A stretch of DNA of 64,000 nucleotides from the NCBI GenBank assembly GCA_963556195.1, contig OY744533.1, positions 49,098,749-49,162,748 on the forward strand, in the 5' to 3' direction. Under the pieces are notes generated by a model. It was not told the origin of the DNA and made no database searches. It saw nothing but the letters and a program-made list of their open reading frames with translations. Within the stretch, counting starts at the first letter, position 1; the number at the start of each line of letters is the position of its first letter. The translations under genes were made by a program, and so were the position numbers. This DNA is from Sepiola atlantica. Taxonomy: Eukaryota > Mollusca > Cephalopoda > Sepiida > Sepiolidae. Of this stretch, positions 44,561-56,616 are shown piece after piece.

Positions 44561-46210
44561 CTTTCTCGACTTTAGATAGCGACTATATTTTTCCGACCTA
44601 ATTTTTATTTCGACGTTTCACGTGTACAATGAAATTTGGCATAACAAAAACATCTGAAATAGTAATTAACCTCAAATAAGAGAAGAAAATCCAGCATGAC
44701 TGTTTTTAAAATTATTTATTTCATGGCTGTTTTTTTATTATTATTTATTTATTGTGTGTGCGGGGGGGGGGGGGGGGTCGAGAAATATTTATAACAAGAT
44801 TTATTAAGAAGTGAAAAAAAACTTTAAGAAAAAAAAAAACTTACAATTTAAGCAGAACAGTCAATTTTATTGGTTTGCATCTATGTAGTTGGAGTTTTTA
44901 AAACAAAGTTAGGAGTCATATATTTGCTTTCATTGGAGTTCCCAACTCTGCTATTAATACTGTTATCACTTACTAATAAAATATATTGGGGAGAGAATTG
45001 AAGATTCCTACAGAGTATCTTATTGGTTGACTTGTTTCCTGATTGAGGTTATTTATGATAATTGTTTTTTGTTTTTTTTAAATGGCTTTTCACATGCAGG
45101 AGGTTTTTTTTTTGGGGGGGGGGGTAGCTGACCTGACCTTTGTTGGGTGGCTTGTCTCATAACTGAGTTATTATCATCTTTAGCTTCTTATAAAGAGAAT
45201 GTTTGGGTACCATGATTAACTGGACTGTTAAGGCCCGGATTTCCTGTTCTTAATCGTATTTTAGAGGTCATTTGCTAGTGCCCCCCTTTTTTTAGTATCA
45301 TATGACAGGCAACATGGTTGATTTTGTTTGGTCCTGCTAATAGGAAAGAACTCCTAACTTGACTAATAATTGAAATTATAGTTTGTATTTAGGCTCCCTT
45401 GTTCTCTTCGTCAATGCTTGTGATAGTCCTGCCCCTAAATGAGGCAGCTTTATTTTATTTGACAATAATGTGTCATCTCCTATATTTGTAGAGTTGCGTC
45501 ATTTATTGCACTAACAGTAAGATTAAAAGGCCAAATTTATATTTACAATAAAAGAACGATAGCTTGCTAATTTTCTGATTGTGTGTATGTGGTCAATGTC
45601 ATCAGATTAACTAATTTGCATATTCTTTTGCAAAAGGACATCTCATTAATTAACTATTGTTTTTTTTTTTAAAAAATCTAATTTAATGATTATTTTCATG
45701 AACTCCACAAAATTGGAGGTTTCACTTCTCTGCAAACTTATTTTTTGCTATTCTTTTCGTTTGTCTAATGTTGAAAAATACTTAATTACGGAAACTTTTG
45801 GCTTTGCTTGCTTTGCTTTGAGTGAAAATGAGAAAATTCAAAATAATTTATTTAAAAATGAATGAGAATTTAATAATCAGAAAATTAAATTTTCTCATTT
45901 TAAAATTTTCTCTTTTATGTTATCACTTTAATTTTTCTGAAAAATTCAAAAATTTAAAAGTCCTTTTGACAATCAAAATACCACTGCTCCATTTAATAGC
46001 GATACAAGTTTGTGTCTTATCAAGAGATTGTTCTTCATTTCCAATCAATATTATTGATCTTTTTCTATACATGTGCATTGCACACAGCAACCTTATGTTT
46101 CTCACAATGAGAATATAGATATTATATAAATGATAACCTCTACTTTGCGGTTGTCGGCTGCAATCCGATTTTTGACAATGCTAGTTTTTGCAGGGAAGTG
46201 TCACTGTCCT
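44561..46210. other. No gene; poly-G tracts
   Basis: G runs at about 44762-44777 and 45115-45124. The frame at 45822-46118 is hydrophobic, low-complexity and unrecognised. Confidence 0.4.
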
Positions 46211-46298
46211 CCTACATACAAAGCCTGGTATTTCGAAATGACCATCTATCTGGTACTGACCAGGCTCAATATCGCTTAACTCTCTCAAATAGTTGCTG
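46211..46298 (-). pseudogene. 5S rRNA-derived copy 2, 5' truncated
   Basis: Minus strand: GAGAGTTAAGCGATATTGAG, CCTGGTCAGTACCAGATAG, GGTCATTT and GAAATACCAGGC. It lacks the first 40 or so bases of 5S. Diagnostic changes are shared with 14479-14587. Confidence 0.65.
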
Positions 46299-46619
46299 TA
46301 AAAATTAAAACTTGATAAAATATTCTGCGCTTTCATCCAATAAATCAATTTACCTTCATCGCCATTGGAAAGGCGACATCTTTTTCGTATTTTCTTTTTT
46401 TCATTTATTTAATCTTTCGATAAAATTTGTGGCATAAGATAGCCATCTGTCATTAAAAAAATATCCCCTCCTTTCTCTTAACCAAATAGATCTCTACTCA
46501 CAAGGCACATCCTTCTCAAATGTAGAAACTTGAGACAAGAAATTTGACAGAACTTTTTGAAGCAACAAAAAAACATTAATATCATAGTTCATTGAAAAAG
46601 AGTAGGTCTCTATAAAATT

Positions 46620-47567
46620 TATGTCTACAAAATAATAAATATATATATAAATTAGTGTTAGGATGATTAATCGGAATAGGGAATCTGAAAAATCAGAACT
46701 TTTGGGGATATCTGAATCGAAAAAAATTAAACCTAATTTCCGATTCCAAAAACGATTCTTTTGATTTTTGTTGTTGTTCAAAACGTAATTTTCTATTGCT
46801 GGTACTAATGATAAAATGATAAGTATTTATTGATTTTAAACTACCAGTAAAACTCAAATCTATAGATCATAATAACGAATTTTGGTAAAAAAAAAAAAAA
46901 AGGACACCGGAAAAAGAGAAATAAATGTTTAGTTGTTTTCAATCAATTATGGGGGAAACATTTGAGAAAAAAATAGTTAGAAAGATCTACTCGTGTAATG
47001 TATGCTCCCCCCCCCCCAAGTGTATTTTATTTTTGCAAATATATATACACACGTTACTATGGTAATCGGAAAATTAAAAAAACAACTCTATAACTAAATA
47101 TTTAGAAAATTAAAAAGAATCAAAATCGATAATCGTATCAGAATCAGGGAAAATATTGGAATCGTCCCATCACTAATATAAATGTCAATGTTTGTCTGTC
47201 CGTGTGCGTTCTCTATAGAAAGAAAGGTTAGAGAATCTACATAAAAATTAAAAGTGTATTCATATTTAAAATTTTACAGGGAAGACAATGAAAGTGGTCC
47301 CGAATCTCTACGTGCCTCCCTAAGGGAGCTATAGAGACACCCCCTTAAACTTAGATAGAGATCCCCCTTAAAACTTGAAATACCTAATCCGATTTTAATG
47401 AAATTTAACGTATATGTATAAGACACTAATTCAGAAAGTTTTCAAAAATTTCAGTTTCTTCCAACTATATTAGACGTTAGAGCAGTAAGACAAAGAAAGT
47501 AATATGGTGTTATGAGCTTATTGAAAAAGCTTATACAATTTTGCACAACGCCAGGTCTTCCTGCTAG
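46620..47567 (+). mobile_element. Helitron-like element split by a hAT-type MITE
   Basis: With the MITE removed, ATATATATATAAAT joins GTCAATGTTTGTCTGTCC and GTTAGAGAATCTACATAAAA, as in the copy at 16965. It ends ACAACGCCAGGTCTTCCTG then CTAG at 47564-47567. No coding capacity. Confidence 0.6.
46653..47175. mobile_element. hAT-type MITE, copy 1, with 8-bp TSD
   Basis: Ends are TAGTGTTAGGATGATTAA and TTGGAATCGTCCCATCACTA, inverted copies. The same 8 bases, ATATAAAT, flank it at 46645-46652 and 47176-47183. An 8-bp duplication and TAGTG ends fit hAT. The body matches 48499-48941. Confidence 0.85.
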
Positions 47568-48498
47568 TAAATAATAAAAAATAAATTTTTTGCTCCACAT
47601 AAGATAACGCAATAACGGTCCACATGTTATTAAACCCAACAAGTAACAAAATCTATGATCCAGTCTTTATATTAATAAAATTATGAGAGCACTTCACGTG
47701 TGTGTGTTTCTCGCCTCAATTAAACTTTGATTTTTATTTTTTTTTATTTACTATTAATGGAATATTTATTGAAATCAAAAATGCAATAGTGTAAAGTATA
47801 AAAATAACTTTTAAAAATCCTATTTAAAAGAAGTTAATTACGAAATGAAATCCACTAGAATGCATTTTAATTTCTTTGCAAACAAGTCGACCATTTTAAT
47901 CTTTTGTTAATAGCTGAAAGAAAGATTGAATAACTTGGTGACCCATAGAAATTTGAATGGAATTTGGAAGCATTTAAACTGGCTTTAAAATTCTTAGCAA
48001 ATCCTCATGTTTAGTTGCGTTTTCTGTGAAAATTTAAATAAATAACTTCTTTAAAATTAGCTAATTAAATACTTTATTTTTAAAGCCGGAATAAAAATAT
48101 TAAAGTTTCTTATTAAACTTATTGTTTACAATATTCGAAGCTAAATCCCAATTCGCCATTATTCCTGACATGGAATTCATTAAATAAAACATGTATCGGG
48201 AGGCGAGATACAATTTCATACTCGAGACCAACCTGGACTAAATTACATTTCTAGCTTAATACATGTCTGCCTGCCGAGCAAACTTGCCTTACATGCTTAT
48301 GTTCCTGTTTTAATGAAACATTAAAGTCTGATTTAACTCTTAAGAGATGCTGTGTGGTATATTTCTCATGAAAGTCACAACTCTGTCCTCTGTACGAACA
48401 GGACTTCTCTCACATAAATTCCAGAGATCCCCCCCCCCCCCCTCCTCTACAAAGTATTTATATGCCGTAAAACAGATAAACCAACTATCTATTGATAA
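47568..48498. other. No gene; Helitron 5'-like start and dispersed segments
   Basis: A Helitron 5'-like motif lies near 47665 (TATATTAATAAAATTATGAG, CACGTGTGTGTGTTTCTCGC). TTTTCTGTGAAAATTTAAAT near 48020 matches 42845-42865. A C run is at 48429-48442. Confidence 0.4.
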
Positions 48499-48941
48499 TA
48501 GTGTTGGGACGATTAATCAGAATTGGAAAAATCAAAACTTTTGGGGGTATCGGAATTGAAAAAAATTGTGCCTTATTTTCCGATACCGAAAACGATTCTT
48601 TTAATTTTTTTTTATTTGTTTTTGTTTAAAACTGAATTTTCCATTGCTGATACTAATGATGAAATTATAAATGTTCATTGATTTTAAACTAGCAGTAAAA
48701 CTAAAATCTATAGATTTCCACCAACCCACAAGTGTATTTTTACGTTTGCGAAAATATATGCACATATTACATGGGTTTTTATGGTAATCCAAATATTAAA
48801 AAAACAAAAGCAACTCTATCGCTAAATATTTAGAGGTTTAAAAAAAAATCAGAATCGGTAATTGTATCGGAATCAGGAATTTAGAACAGAATCAGTAATT
48901 GTATCGGAATTGGGAAAAATATTGGAATCATCTCATCACTA
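48499..48941. mobile_element. hAT-type MITE, copy 2
   Basis: TAGTGTTGGGACGATTAATC at the left and TTGGAATCATCTCATCACTA at the right. Flanked by ATTGATAA (48491-48498) and ATCGATAA (48942-48949), an 8-bp duplication with one change. Confidence 0.85.
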
Positions 48942-49120
48942 ATCGATAAATTAAAAAAAAATATATAAGCTTTTAATTTTATGTCTTATTGATTGTTAAT
49001 TTTACTGAACTGCCCCATCTGCCGTCCACTTGTTCTGATTTGTTCCGCTTTTATTTAGCTCCTCCTGATATATTTGCTGGGAGAGCAAAAAAAAAAAAAA
49101 GAAAAAAAAAGTTGCATCTT

Positions 49121-49232
49121 CTAGTCAAATCACATTGAAACAATCGTTCTTGTCAGATCACCAAGAGTAAGTAATATTGATTCTGATTAGTGATAAGATG
49201 AGTGTCTGTTTGGGAATACCAGATGCTGTAAG
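49121..49232 (+). pseudogene. 5S rRNA-derived copy 3
   Basis: AATCACATTGAAACAATCG, TTCTTGTCAGATCACCAAGA and GGGAATACCAGATGCTGTAA follow 5S from near its 5' end to its 3' end, with a decayed middle. A poly-A-rich tract lies just upstream at 49088-49110. Confidence 0.65.
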
Positions 49233-49504
49233 TAAAACACTCTACTCGGTTGTATAAATTGGTATCAGTCTTGCTGCGGTAAAACAGGTGACGTTTATGT
49301 TTTCTGTTTAAATGGATGATGTAATTTTTTTGTTAGACATTATAAAGGATCTCTTCCTGATTTCTTTAACCTGTTTGAGTGAAATACGTCATCCCTTTAT
49401 GATGTCATCCATGTGCATGGAGACAAACAAACAAGATTCACAGGTGTATACAGTTCGTCTAGTGTGCGTGTGTGTGTGTTTATTCAACACCTACCCACAA
49501 TAGG

Positions 49505-49820
49505 AGTATGTGACACAAGGTCAGAAAGTTGGATTTGAAAAGCCAGCGCCCGAGAAGGTGAGCACTCTGGCCATTAAAAATTGCCTGGGCAGCCCTGTCG
49601 GCATTCCCCAGTAGGGGTGCCTCAGGCAGTAAGCAATAAACTTACTCCACCCTAAAGAGGGGAGGCAAAGCCTGGGAGGGTTGACCTCCTAGAACTGCAC
49701 AGGACAGACCCATAGACAGGCGTAAATCAAGCCCCAAAAGCCAAGACAATACCAGTCTATGGGGTGCAGTATCCATCGGAACAGATACTACACTTTAATC
49801 TTGGCCAAAATGCCAAGAAA
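49505..49820 (-). mobile_element. U2 snRNA-headed SINE, type A
   Basis: Minus strand: TTGGCATTTTGGCCAAGATT, AAAGTGTAGTATCTGTTCC, then the same GC-rich body as at 29807 (TAAGTTTATTGCTTACTGCC). A (TA)n tract abuts the head end. Confidence 0.85.

Positions 49821-49822
<2 letters not shown>

Positions 49823-49857
<35 letters not shown>
49823..49857. repeat. (TA)n microsatellite
   Basis: Pure TA tract at the 5' edge of the SINE. Confidence 0.9.
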
Positions 49858-49858
<1 letters not shown>

Positions 49859-50151
49859 CAGTCACAACCAAATAGGTGACCGTTGATCATTCTGGTCATG
49901 ACTCAACTCTATAGAGTCACAGGTCGTCTATGGTCTATATTTTAATGGATGACATTATCCTTATGTGATATCATAAAGGATTTTCCTTGTCTATTTTTAC
50001 ATGTCTATTTAAGTCGAGGGCATCATCACTTTGTTACGTCATAAACGATTCTTACAACTCTGTTTAAGTAGTAGATGACTTCATCCCCTGTGAGATGTCA
50101 TAAAGTGAGCACAGACAACAAAATCCAGAGTTTTAGTAATTTCTCTCTCTC

Positions 50152-50156
<5 letters not shown>

Positions 50157-50208
<52 letters not shown>

Positions 50209-50210
50209 TA
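50157..50210. repeat. (TA)n(CA)n microsatellite
   Basis: TA tract followed by CA repeats; ORFs here translate as Tyr-Ile repeats. Confidence 0.95.
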
Positions 50211-50320
50211 CCAAACTTATTTATATATCTAAATTAATAAATACAAAAGTGTTTTTTTTTTAATTTATCACTCTTATATTATCATCAAATGGGTTACTGT
50301 TATTTAAATCAATAATATTT

Positions 50321-50642
50321 ATTTACTCCTTCGCTAGGAGTTAGGCACAAGGCCAGTTTTATCTTACTCTCACAAGTAAGATGTGACCCAAGATCGGGTC
50401 GAGCAATTGGGGTTAAAAGCCAGCGCTCGAGAGGTGAACACTCTGGCCATTTAAAAATTGCCTGGGCAGCCCCGTCGGCATTCCCCGGTAGGGGCGCCTC
50501 AGACAGTAAGCAATAAACTTACTCCTCCCCAAAGAGGGGAGGTGAAGCCTGGGAGAGTGGACCTCCTAGAACTGCACAGGACAGGCGTGCAGTATCCATC
50601 GGAACAGATACTACACTTTGATCTTAGCCAAAAGGCCGAGAT
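50321..50642 (-). mobile_element. U2 snRNA-headed SINE, type A, internally deleted
   Basis: Minus strand: CTCGGCCTTTTGGCTAAGAT, CAAAGTGTAGTATCTGTTCC match U2 very closely (first 37 bases). Compared with 29807, about 80 bp after the head are missing. The tail ends GGCCTTGTGCCTAACTCC. Confidence 0.85.
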
Positions 50643-51834
50643 TTTGAAATACTCTATAGAGACGACTGATCTAAAGACAATCATTTGAATGCCTAATTAG
50701 CATAACTATTTTTTAAACAGTTTATCATAAATTAATGTTTGGTGTTATTCATTTCTAATTTTATTGCCCTATTTTACTATATTTATATGCAATGGTTTCA
50801 TCAATATTAACAGTAATTAATTCAAGTGATTAATAAAATAAAATGAATAACTTACTAAAAACTTTTCTTAACATCGCTTGATAGAATTCTTACCGACAGG
50901 GTATAAGGGTAAGAGGGGGTGGCTGGCTAACTCTCTCTCTTTCTAACTGGCTATGACTCTCTCCCGTTAAGAATGCAGTATTATTATTTTTATTGTTTTT
51001 AAATTCATGTCTTATGTTGCTGTTGTGCTGAGAACAGATACTATACTTTGAATTATTTAGTTGCACAAAATATAAAATTTTCAGGACAAATTAGGCACAC
51101 GGCCATCAAAAGTGTTGGGATGGGGGCCGTTGGTCATCCTTGGTCAAAAGTGCTAAAAAATATTTATCCTTCTCATAACTAGAATCATCTCAGTCATCAC
51201 AATATCACAGTTACTCTCAGGGCAATCACACTTAAGATATTCTCAAATTTGTTTGAAATTTTATTTTTCATAAATATATTTATATACACAGAAATTCATT
51301 CCAGTAAAATGTGGTGATGGAGAAATAAAAAAATAAAAATCCGGTTAGTAAGACCCTCTAAACCCTTTCTAAATAATAGAATGCTCACTGTTTTTCCAGT
51401 TTATTCAGAACCGAAAACAAGCAGGACAATCTCTAAATGGGATTGGGATATAAGTGGGAGAAAAAAGAAAGTGGGGATGGATTTCGGGAGAATGGGTGGT
51501 GTCCTTCAAAGATAAATACAAATTGGGGAAAGCTGAGAAAAAATAAAATAAAAGTGGGGAGCGGACATCTTGGAGGATCTCTATTACCAGGGGTGGGGTG
51601 GGGGCTCATTCACTCGAGTAGCCAAGAGGTTAAACTTACCCAAAGGGCTAGGGTCTGACAGGACCAGGAACCACATGCAGCATGCTCAGGCAGGGAAAAC
51701 ATACTAATACTCAACTCCTTTTCGTACACACAAGCTTGCTACTTGTATCCACCTTTTTTCAGATACTGAGGAATATAATCCCTTTCTATCACATCTGATA
51801 TTGACCTTCAGCTGGTTCTTGAAGAAAGGCCCAG
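50643..51834. other. No gene seen
   Basis: ACAGATACTATACTTTGA near 51036 is a decayed U2 segment. The frame at 51437-51658 is unrecognised. Confidence 0.4.
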
Positions 51835-51878
51835 CTACTACACTTTGATCTTAACCAAAAGGCCAAAGAACTATAAAA
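51835..51878 (-). mobile_element. Isolated U2 5' head
   Basis: Minus strand: TTTGGCCTTTTGGTTAAGAT, CAAAGTGTAGTAGCTGG. No type A or B body follows, so it is either a third SINE type or a U2 retropseudogene. Confidence 0.6.
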
Positions 51879-51940
51879 AAAATAATGCTTTTATGACTCA
51901 GCATTTTTAAATAAATGAAAAAAAACAAACTAATCCTGAT

Positions 51941-52320
51941 TTAATATATTATTGTATTATCTTTTAATGGGCATGGGGGTGGGGATAATCCTCCCAGGTA
52001 TTACATTCTTCTTTGAGGGAGCGTTAACATAGTATTTGTTCTGTTGTCATGTGACCATCAACTCAGGGACTAACTTTTTTTTTTTGAGGGGTGTAGTATC
52101 TTTTCTAATGCGATAATGCCATACTCGCAGGCATTACCTTCTCCTTTTATGGGGAGATCCTCCCAGGTATTACATCTTCTATTTTGGAGAGGGTATTGTA
52201 GTATCTGTTCTGTTGTCATGATACCATCCTCTGTCATTGCTTCCTACTTTGGGTGTCAGTGTATGTAGTTCATTCATCATGATATCCTTACAGCACCGGA
52301 GAGAGCATATGTTTGCTAGT
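51941..52320 (-). mobile_element. Minisatellite-bearing element, copy 5
   Basis: Units CAGGCATTACCTTCTCC, GTGTAGTATC, TGTAGTATCTGTTCTGTTGT and CATGATACCATCC recur, ending GAGCATATGTTTGCTAGTG, the right arm of the family's hairpin. Confidence 0.65.
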
Positions 52321-52379
52321 GTATATATATATATATATATATATATATTGGGTATGTGTATATGTTTATATATTTCTAT

Positions 52380-53940
52380 GTACAGGAGTTACTCTTAAAC
52401 GAATTAACCGATCATTATGAATTTGGAAACACAGCTGCAAGGTGTAAAGGTGGGTAATGTGGGCTATATCTAGTTTAATGTGTTCTACAAAGGGAGTAAA
52501 GAAGAGATGGAAGCCCTTTGTGAAAATTCAGATACCTCTACTTTCTGTGAAATTTTTTAGCAATAGGTATTAGACATCAATTAATAAATATTCCCCAAAT
52601 TTCAGTTTCTTTGGAGTTTTATGGGGCAACCTAACCTCTCATTTCAAAATTTAAGTATTTCAGATTTGCATTAAATTTGATCTATAATTATTAGACACCA
52701 ATTAAGCAAGATTCCTTGAATTGAAATTTATTAAGACCCCTTAAATACAAGCCTAAAATTTTAGACATTTTCTAGAATCAAAATCATGAATTGGATTTTG
52801 ATCAAAATTGGTAGAAGAATTCTAGACATAAGGTTTAGTAGCATTATATACTGATTTTATATATATATATATATATATGAATAGAAAGCTTGGATAATAA
52901 TATATCAACACAATGAATTTTGGATGTTTTCTCAAGTATTGAGAAAAATAAATAGTTTGATATCTGGTAAAAATTATTATTAATAATAATAATAGAAAAG
53001 AATGAAACTTTCATGAGTTGGAGATTTCTTTCAGCAATGTTTAAATACGGTCGCGAATGAACAGAGTCTATGGATGTTTGTGGTCTCCAACGGTTTCCAT
53101 TTATAAACATCGTAATCAGATTGTAGAATTGAAACTTGTTTAGACTGCAACTCTGCATATCCGAGTTTACAAATCATTTAGTCAGTCTGAACCAATTTCG
53201 GTGAAGCCATAATCATGGATGACTGACTCGTAAGAATGTGAAGTGAAAAAGCTTTTACTTTTCTTTTTCTCATGTTGCTCTTTTGACAAAAAGGTTTGTT
53301 TATAGAAAAGAATGCTAACCTGTATTTCCACGTTATTTCCGGACGATTAAAGTGAATTCCCCGAACAGAGCAGTTTTGCACCACTTTTATGTCCCCTTAC
53401 AAAGATTAAAATCAAGATATAATTATATTAGACATTATGTCTAGAGTTCTTATTCTAATTTTGATCAAAATCCATAACCTATTTTTGATTCTAGAAAATG
53501 TCTAACATTTAAGGAGTCTTCAGAAGAAATTGAAATCCAAAGAAACTTGCGTAATTGGTGTCTAATGACTACGGATCAAATTCAAAACAAATCTGACATA
53601 TTTGAATTTTCAAATGAGAGGTTGTGCTCATATCCCCTTCCTAACAACCTTTTTAAAATACTAAAAAAAAACCCATTAAAATTTGGAGAATGTTTATTAA
53701 TTGATGCCTAATAATAACTACTGTTAAAATTTCACAAAAGTCGTAGGTATCTGAATTTTTTCAAAGGGTTTCCACCCCCATCGTTGCTCCTTTTGCATAG
53801 AACTAAATTAAACTAAATATAGTCCACATTACCCATCCTTATGCCTAGCAGCTCTGTTCCAAAATTCATAATGAGCGGTTAATTAGTTTTGGAGTGAATT
53901 CTGTACATATAAGTATTTTATTTACCTCCTCTCCAGGAGC
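52380..53940. mobile_element. Element with about 480-bp inverted arms (repeat R pair)
   Basis: The left arm 52380-52860 and right arm 53405-53935 are inverted copies of repeat R (also 32213-32690). Shared points: GTGTCTAATGACTA.. against ATTATTAGACACC, and TCATTATGAATTTGG against CCAAAATTCATAATGA. The 545-bp centre has short minus-strand frames (NCSVRGIHFNRPEITWKYR) without a recognisable domain. This could be one foldback element or two adjacent inverted copies. Confidence 0.65.
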
Positions 53941-54090
53941 ATGCTCTGGCCTACAAAAATGCCTGAGCAACCCCGTCGGCATTCTCCGGTAGTGGCACCT
54001 CAGGCAATTAGCAATAAACTAACCTAGTAAAAACTGGGAGGGTGGACCTCCTCAGATTGAACAGGACCATACCTCAGCCCGACAGCAACA
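53930..54090 (-). mobile_element. U2-SINE type A body, head lost
   Basis: Tail CTCCTGGAGAGGAGGTAAAT and body AATGCCGACGGGGTTGCTCA match type A. The minus-strand 5' side stops before the U2 head, at GTCCTGTTCAATCTGAGG. Confidence 0.7.
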
Positions 54091-55462
54091 AAGTCACTGT
54101 CGGACTGATTGTCGAGGACGTATCACCCCCCCCTCCCCCTGCTACACAATACTTAACTTTATATAAATAGAGATATGATCGCATTTGTTCATGTGTGCAT
54201 ATGAGCACAACATCATCAGAGTATAAACCAGGTGTGACTCACTCAGTTTCATATTCAATCAGATGTTGAGTGTATAAAGCTTTTTATTTATTCAAATGAT
54301 ATACTGTCATGTGCTCATTTTGTTCCAATAGATTTAAGTTGTCATATTTGGGGGGGGGGGGGGGGGATAACTTGCATCTTCAAATCCGTTTCCATGTGTA
54401 AGATTTTTTCTGTGTTAGTTAAACCAATAGATCTAAAAAGCTTCCGGGTTCATTTTTTTTCATGATTTTCTACATATAGGCATCACAGAAGTAAATAGAC
54501 AACCTTATTATTATCATTAACTAATGGTAAAAACTGACGGGGGGGGGGGAATTATGCTTCGCCAGTGTTTACACTAATATTCATATAAAATCAAAGAATT
54601 GTGTCATTAATTTAATTTTTCATATATAAATTATCATTTTTGATGATCTAAAGAAAAACACCTACCATTGACATTTTATTTAAAGTGAGGATTTTTTAAA
54701 TTCATTTCAGTCGGCAAGGGTTGTCTGACTTTCTATTTGCTTTCTAATGTAAGTCTTTCTAAATTATTTAAAAACTCATTTCAGTAGGATAGGACTGAAC
54801 TATCGCGAGTTGAAAAAACAAACAAAAAATACAAATAATTTTTGATGACCGAAAGAGAAAAAACAAAACAATCTTGACTTAATTTTTTTTCCTTTGATTA
54901 GTGGGAGATGGTTGGGTGAGAGCTGAACCTAAAAAAAAATATGACTGGATGGGAGGTAGAGGGCCGGCTAGATACCAGATGTTAAAAATACCAAAGATGT
55001 TAGAACAATCATCACTCACATAAAGAAATAAGAAAGAATACGTTCAAAACAGTTAGAAAAAAGAAAGGGGGGGAAAAAAACGTATAAATTGTCTGATGTT
55101 TCAAAAAGTCAAAAGCAAAGGGCGGGGTCGGGGAGGAGAAAGAAAGAAAATCTTATGGAAATAGATTCAAGTTCTCTCTTCCTCTTTCATTAATTTTCGT
55201 GTACTCATTAATTTTTGTGTGACGAGACGGATATATATTTACAAATAAATACATATTGCTGTTTATTATTGAGTGGAGGATAATGAAGACTTCTGTTAGA
55301 CGATCCTGATCGACCTAGACAAGATGATATTGATTATTTTCCATCTCCGATGAATTAGACAATCACTCGGTTAAGAGTGGAAAGTGGAATCCCAAGGTTT
55401 GAGGCAATTTGACGCGGATTAAGTCCACTTTCAGATTGACCTATAATATGGCTCCTCTGAAA
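54091..55462. other. No gene; long poly-G tracts
   Basis: G runs at about 54351-54366 and 54539-54549. No coding signal. Confidence 0.4.
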
Positions 55463-55615
55463 CTGAGAATTGGATGGCTAAGTGGTTAACGACGCGGACC
55501 GAGGACCTGGGTGTGCCAGGTTCGAATCCAGTTCGTTCCACAAAAACACTTTCATCAAAACCCACACCTGACCTTGTGTCTAACCTCCTGGAGAGGAGGT
55601 AAATAAAATACTTAA
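55463..55615 (+). mobile_element. tRNA-headed SINE T2 with the U2-SINE tail
   Basis: Head: GGATGGCTAAGTGGTTAACG (A box), GGACCTGGGTGTGCC and AGGTTCGAATCCAG (B box). Tail: GACCTTGTGTCTAACCTCC, GGAGAGGAGGTAAATAAA, the same tail as the U2-headed SINEs, whereas the sister copy at 44385 has a different end. Confidence 0.8.
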
Positions 55616-56375
55616 AAGATGATATATGATTGATATATTAATATTTGAAACACAAAAAATGTTAATTCGCATAAAATATCGATGTTTCAAACTTTTACTG
55701 CTGCTTTGTACGATTACGAGTGATGACCGTCACGGAAAGAAGCGGAAGCTGTAGTAGTAGTAGTAGTAGTAATAATAATAATAGTAGTAATAATAATAAT
55801 AATAATAATAAGCAGTAGTAGTAGTTTAACGTCCGTTTTACATACTGGCATGTGTTGAACGGCTTTAAGAAATTGACTTCCGAAGTAACCTATCTCTGGC
55901 CAGGTCTTTATTTATCCCTCTTAAATGGTGATATATGATAGATATATTGGTATCTGAAACACAAAAATGTCAATTAGTATAAAATATCGATGTTTCAAAC
56001 TTTTACTGCTGCTTTGTACGGCTCCGAGTGTGTCCGTCGGCAAAGAAAACAGAAACTTTAAACATGTATGAATTATTATTTTTTTTTTGGAGGGGAGGTG
56101 TCTACTTACTTCTTTCATGTCAGTGTTTATAAATGTCGTATTCTTCGCATTTTAGAGATTGCCATTAGACTATTCCCAATTGTTAAGCCTTTTAACTTTG
56201 TTTTGTTTAAAAAATTTTAAGTGTCCTATAATTACGTAAGTGTTATAATACTCACTTTTTTTTTCTGTGGCATTGTAAGGCACCGAGTGTTCGCCGTCGG
56301 CAAAGGAAGCAGGAACTTTAAACATGTATAAATTATTTTTGTGGGTGTCTATTTACTTCTGTCATGCTTGTGTAT
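55616..56375. repeat. Tandem duplication interrupted by a LINE tail
   Basis: 55617-55745 and 55923-56040 are about 80 percent alike (AAAATATCGATGTTTCAAAC, TTTTACTGCTGCTTTGTACG). Part of the downstream section (GTCGGCAAAG, ACTTTAAACATGTAT) repeats again at 56275-56340. Confidence 0.7.
55753..55920 (-). mobile_element. LINE family A 3' tail with (TAG/TAA)n
   Basis: Minus strand: CCTGGCCAGAGATAGGTTAC, CAATTTCTTAAAGCCG, AACACATGCCAGTATG, AAAACGGACGTTAAACTAC, then a trinucleotide tail. It matches the UTRs at 11946-12037 and 34500-34570. Confidence 0.8.
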
Positions 56376-56556
56376 ACTTACTAGCAGAGCTACCCTGCAT
56401 GACCCATGTGGACAGCTGTTTTGCTGTATCACAGCTCTCCGGTCTGGCTAGACATTGTTTCAAACTTATATTTTAAACCTGACCGCTTTCATAGTAGTCG
56501 GTAATCTTTCCCCTACATCTCACTCATCACAAAAGTAAGACAAATTATAATGCTTC

Positions 56557-56563
<7 letters not shown>

Positions 56564-56612
<49 letters not shown>
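56564..56612. repeat. (TG)n(TA)n microsatellite
   Basis: TG units then TA units, abutting a Helitron end. Confidence 0.95.

Positions 56613-56616
<4 letters not shown>

Noticed and set aside
45822..46118. 98-codon hydrophobic ORF
   Set aside because: AT-rich low-complexity sequence, Lys/Leu/Ile/Phe-rich, with no motif or similar copy.
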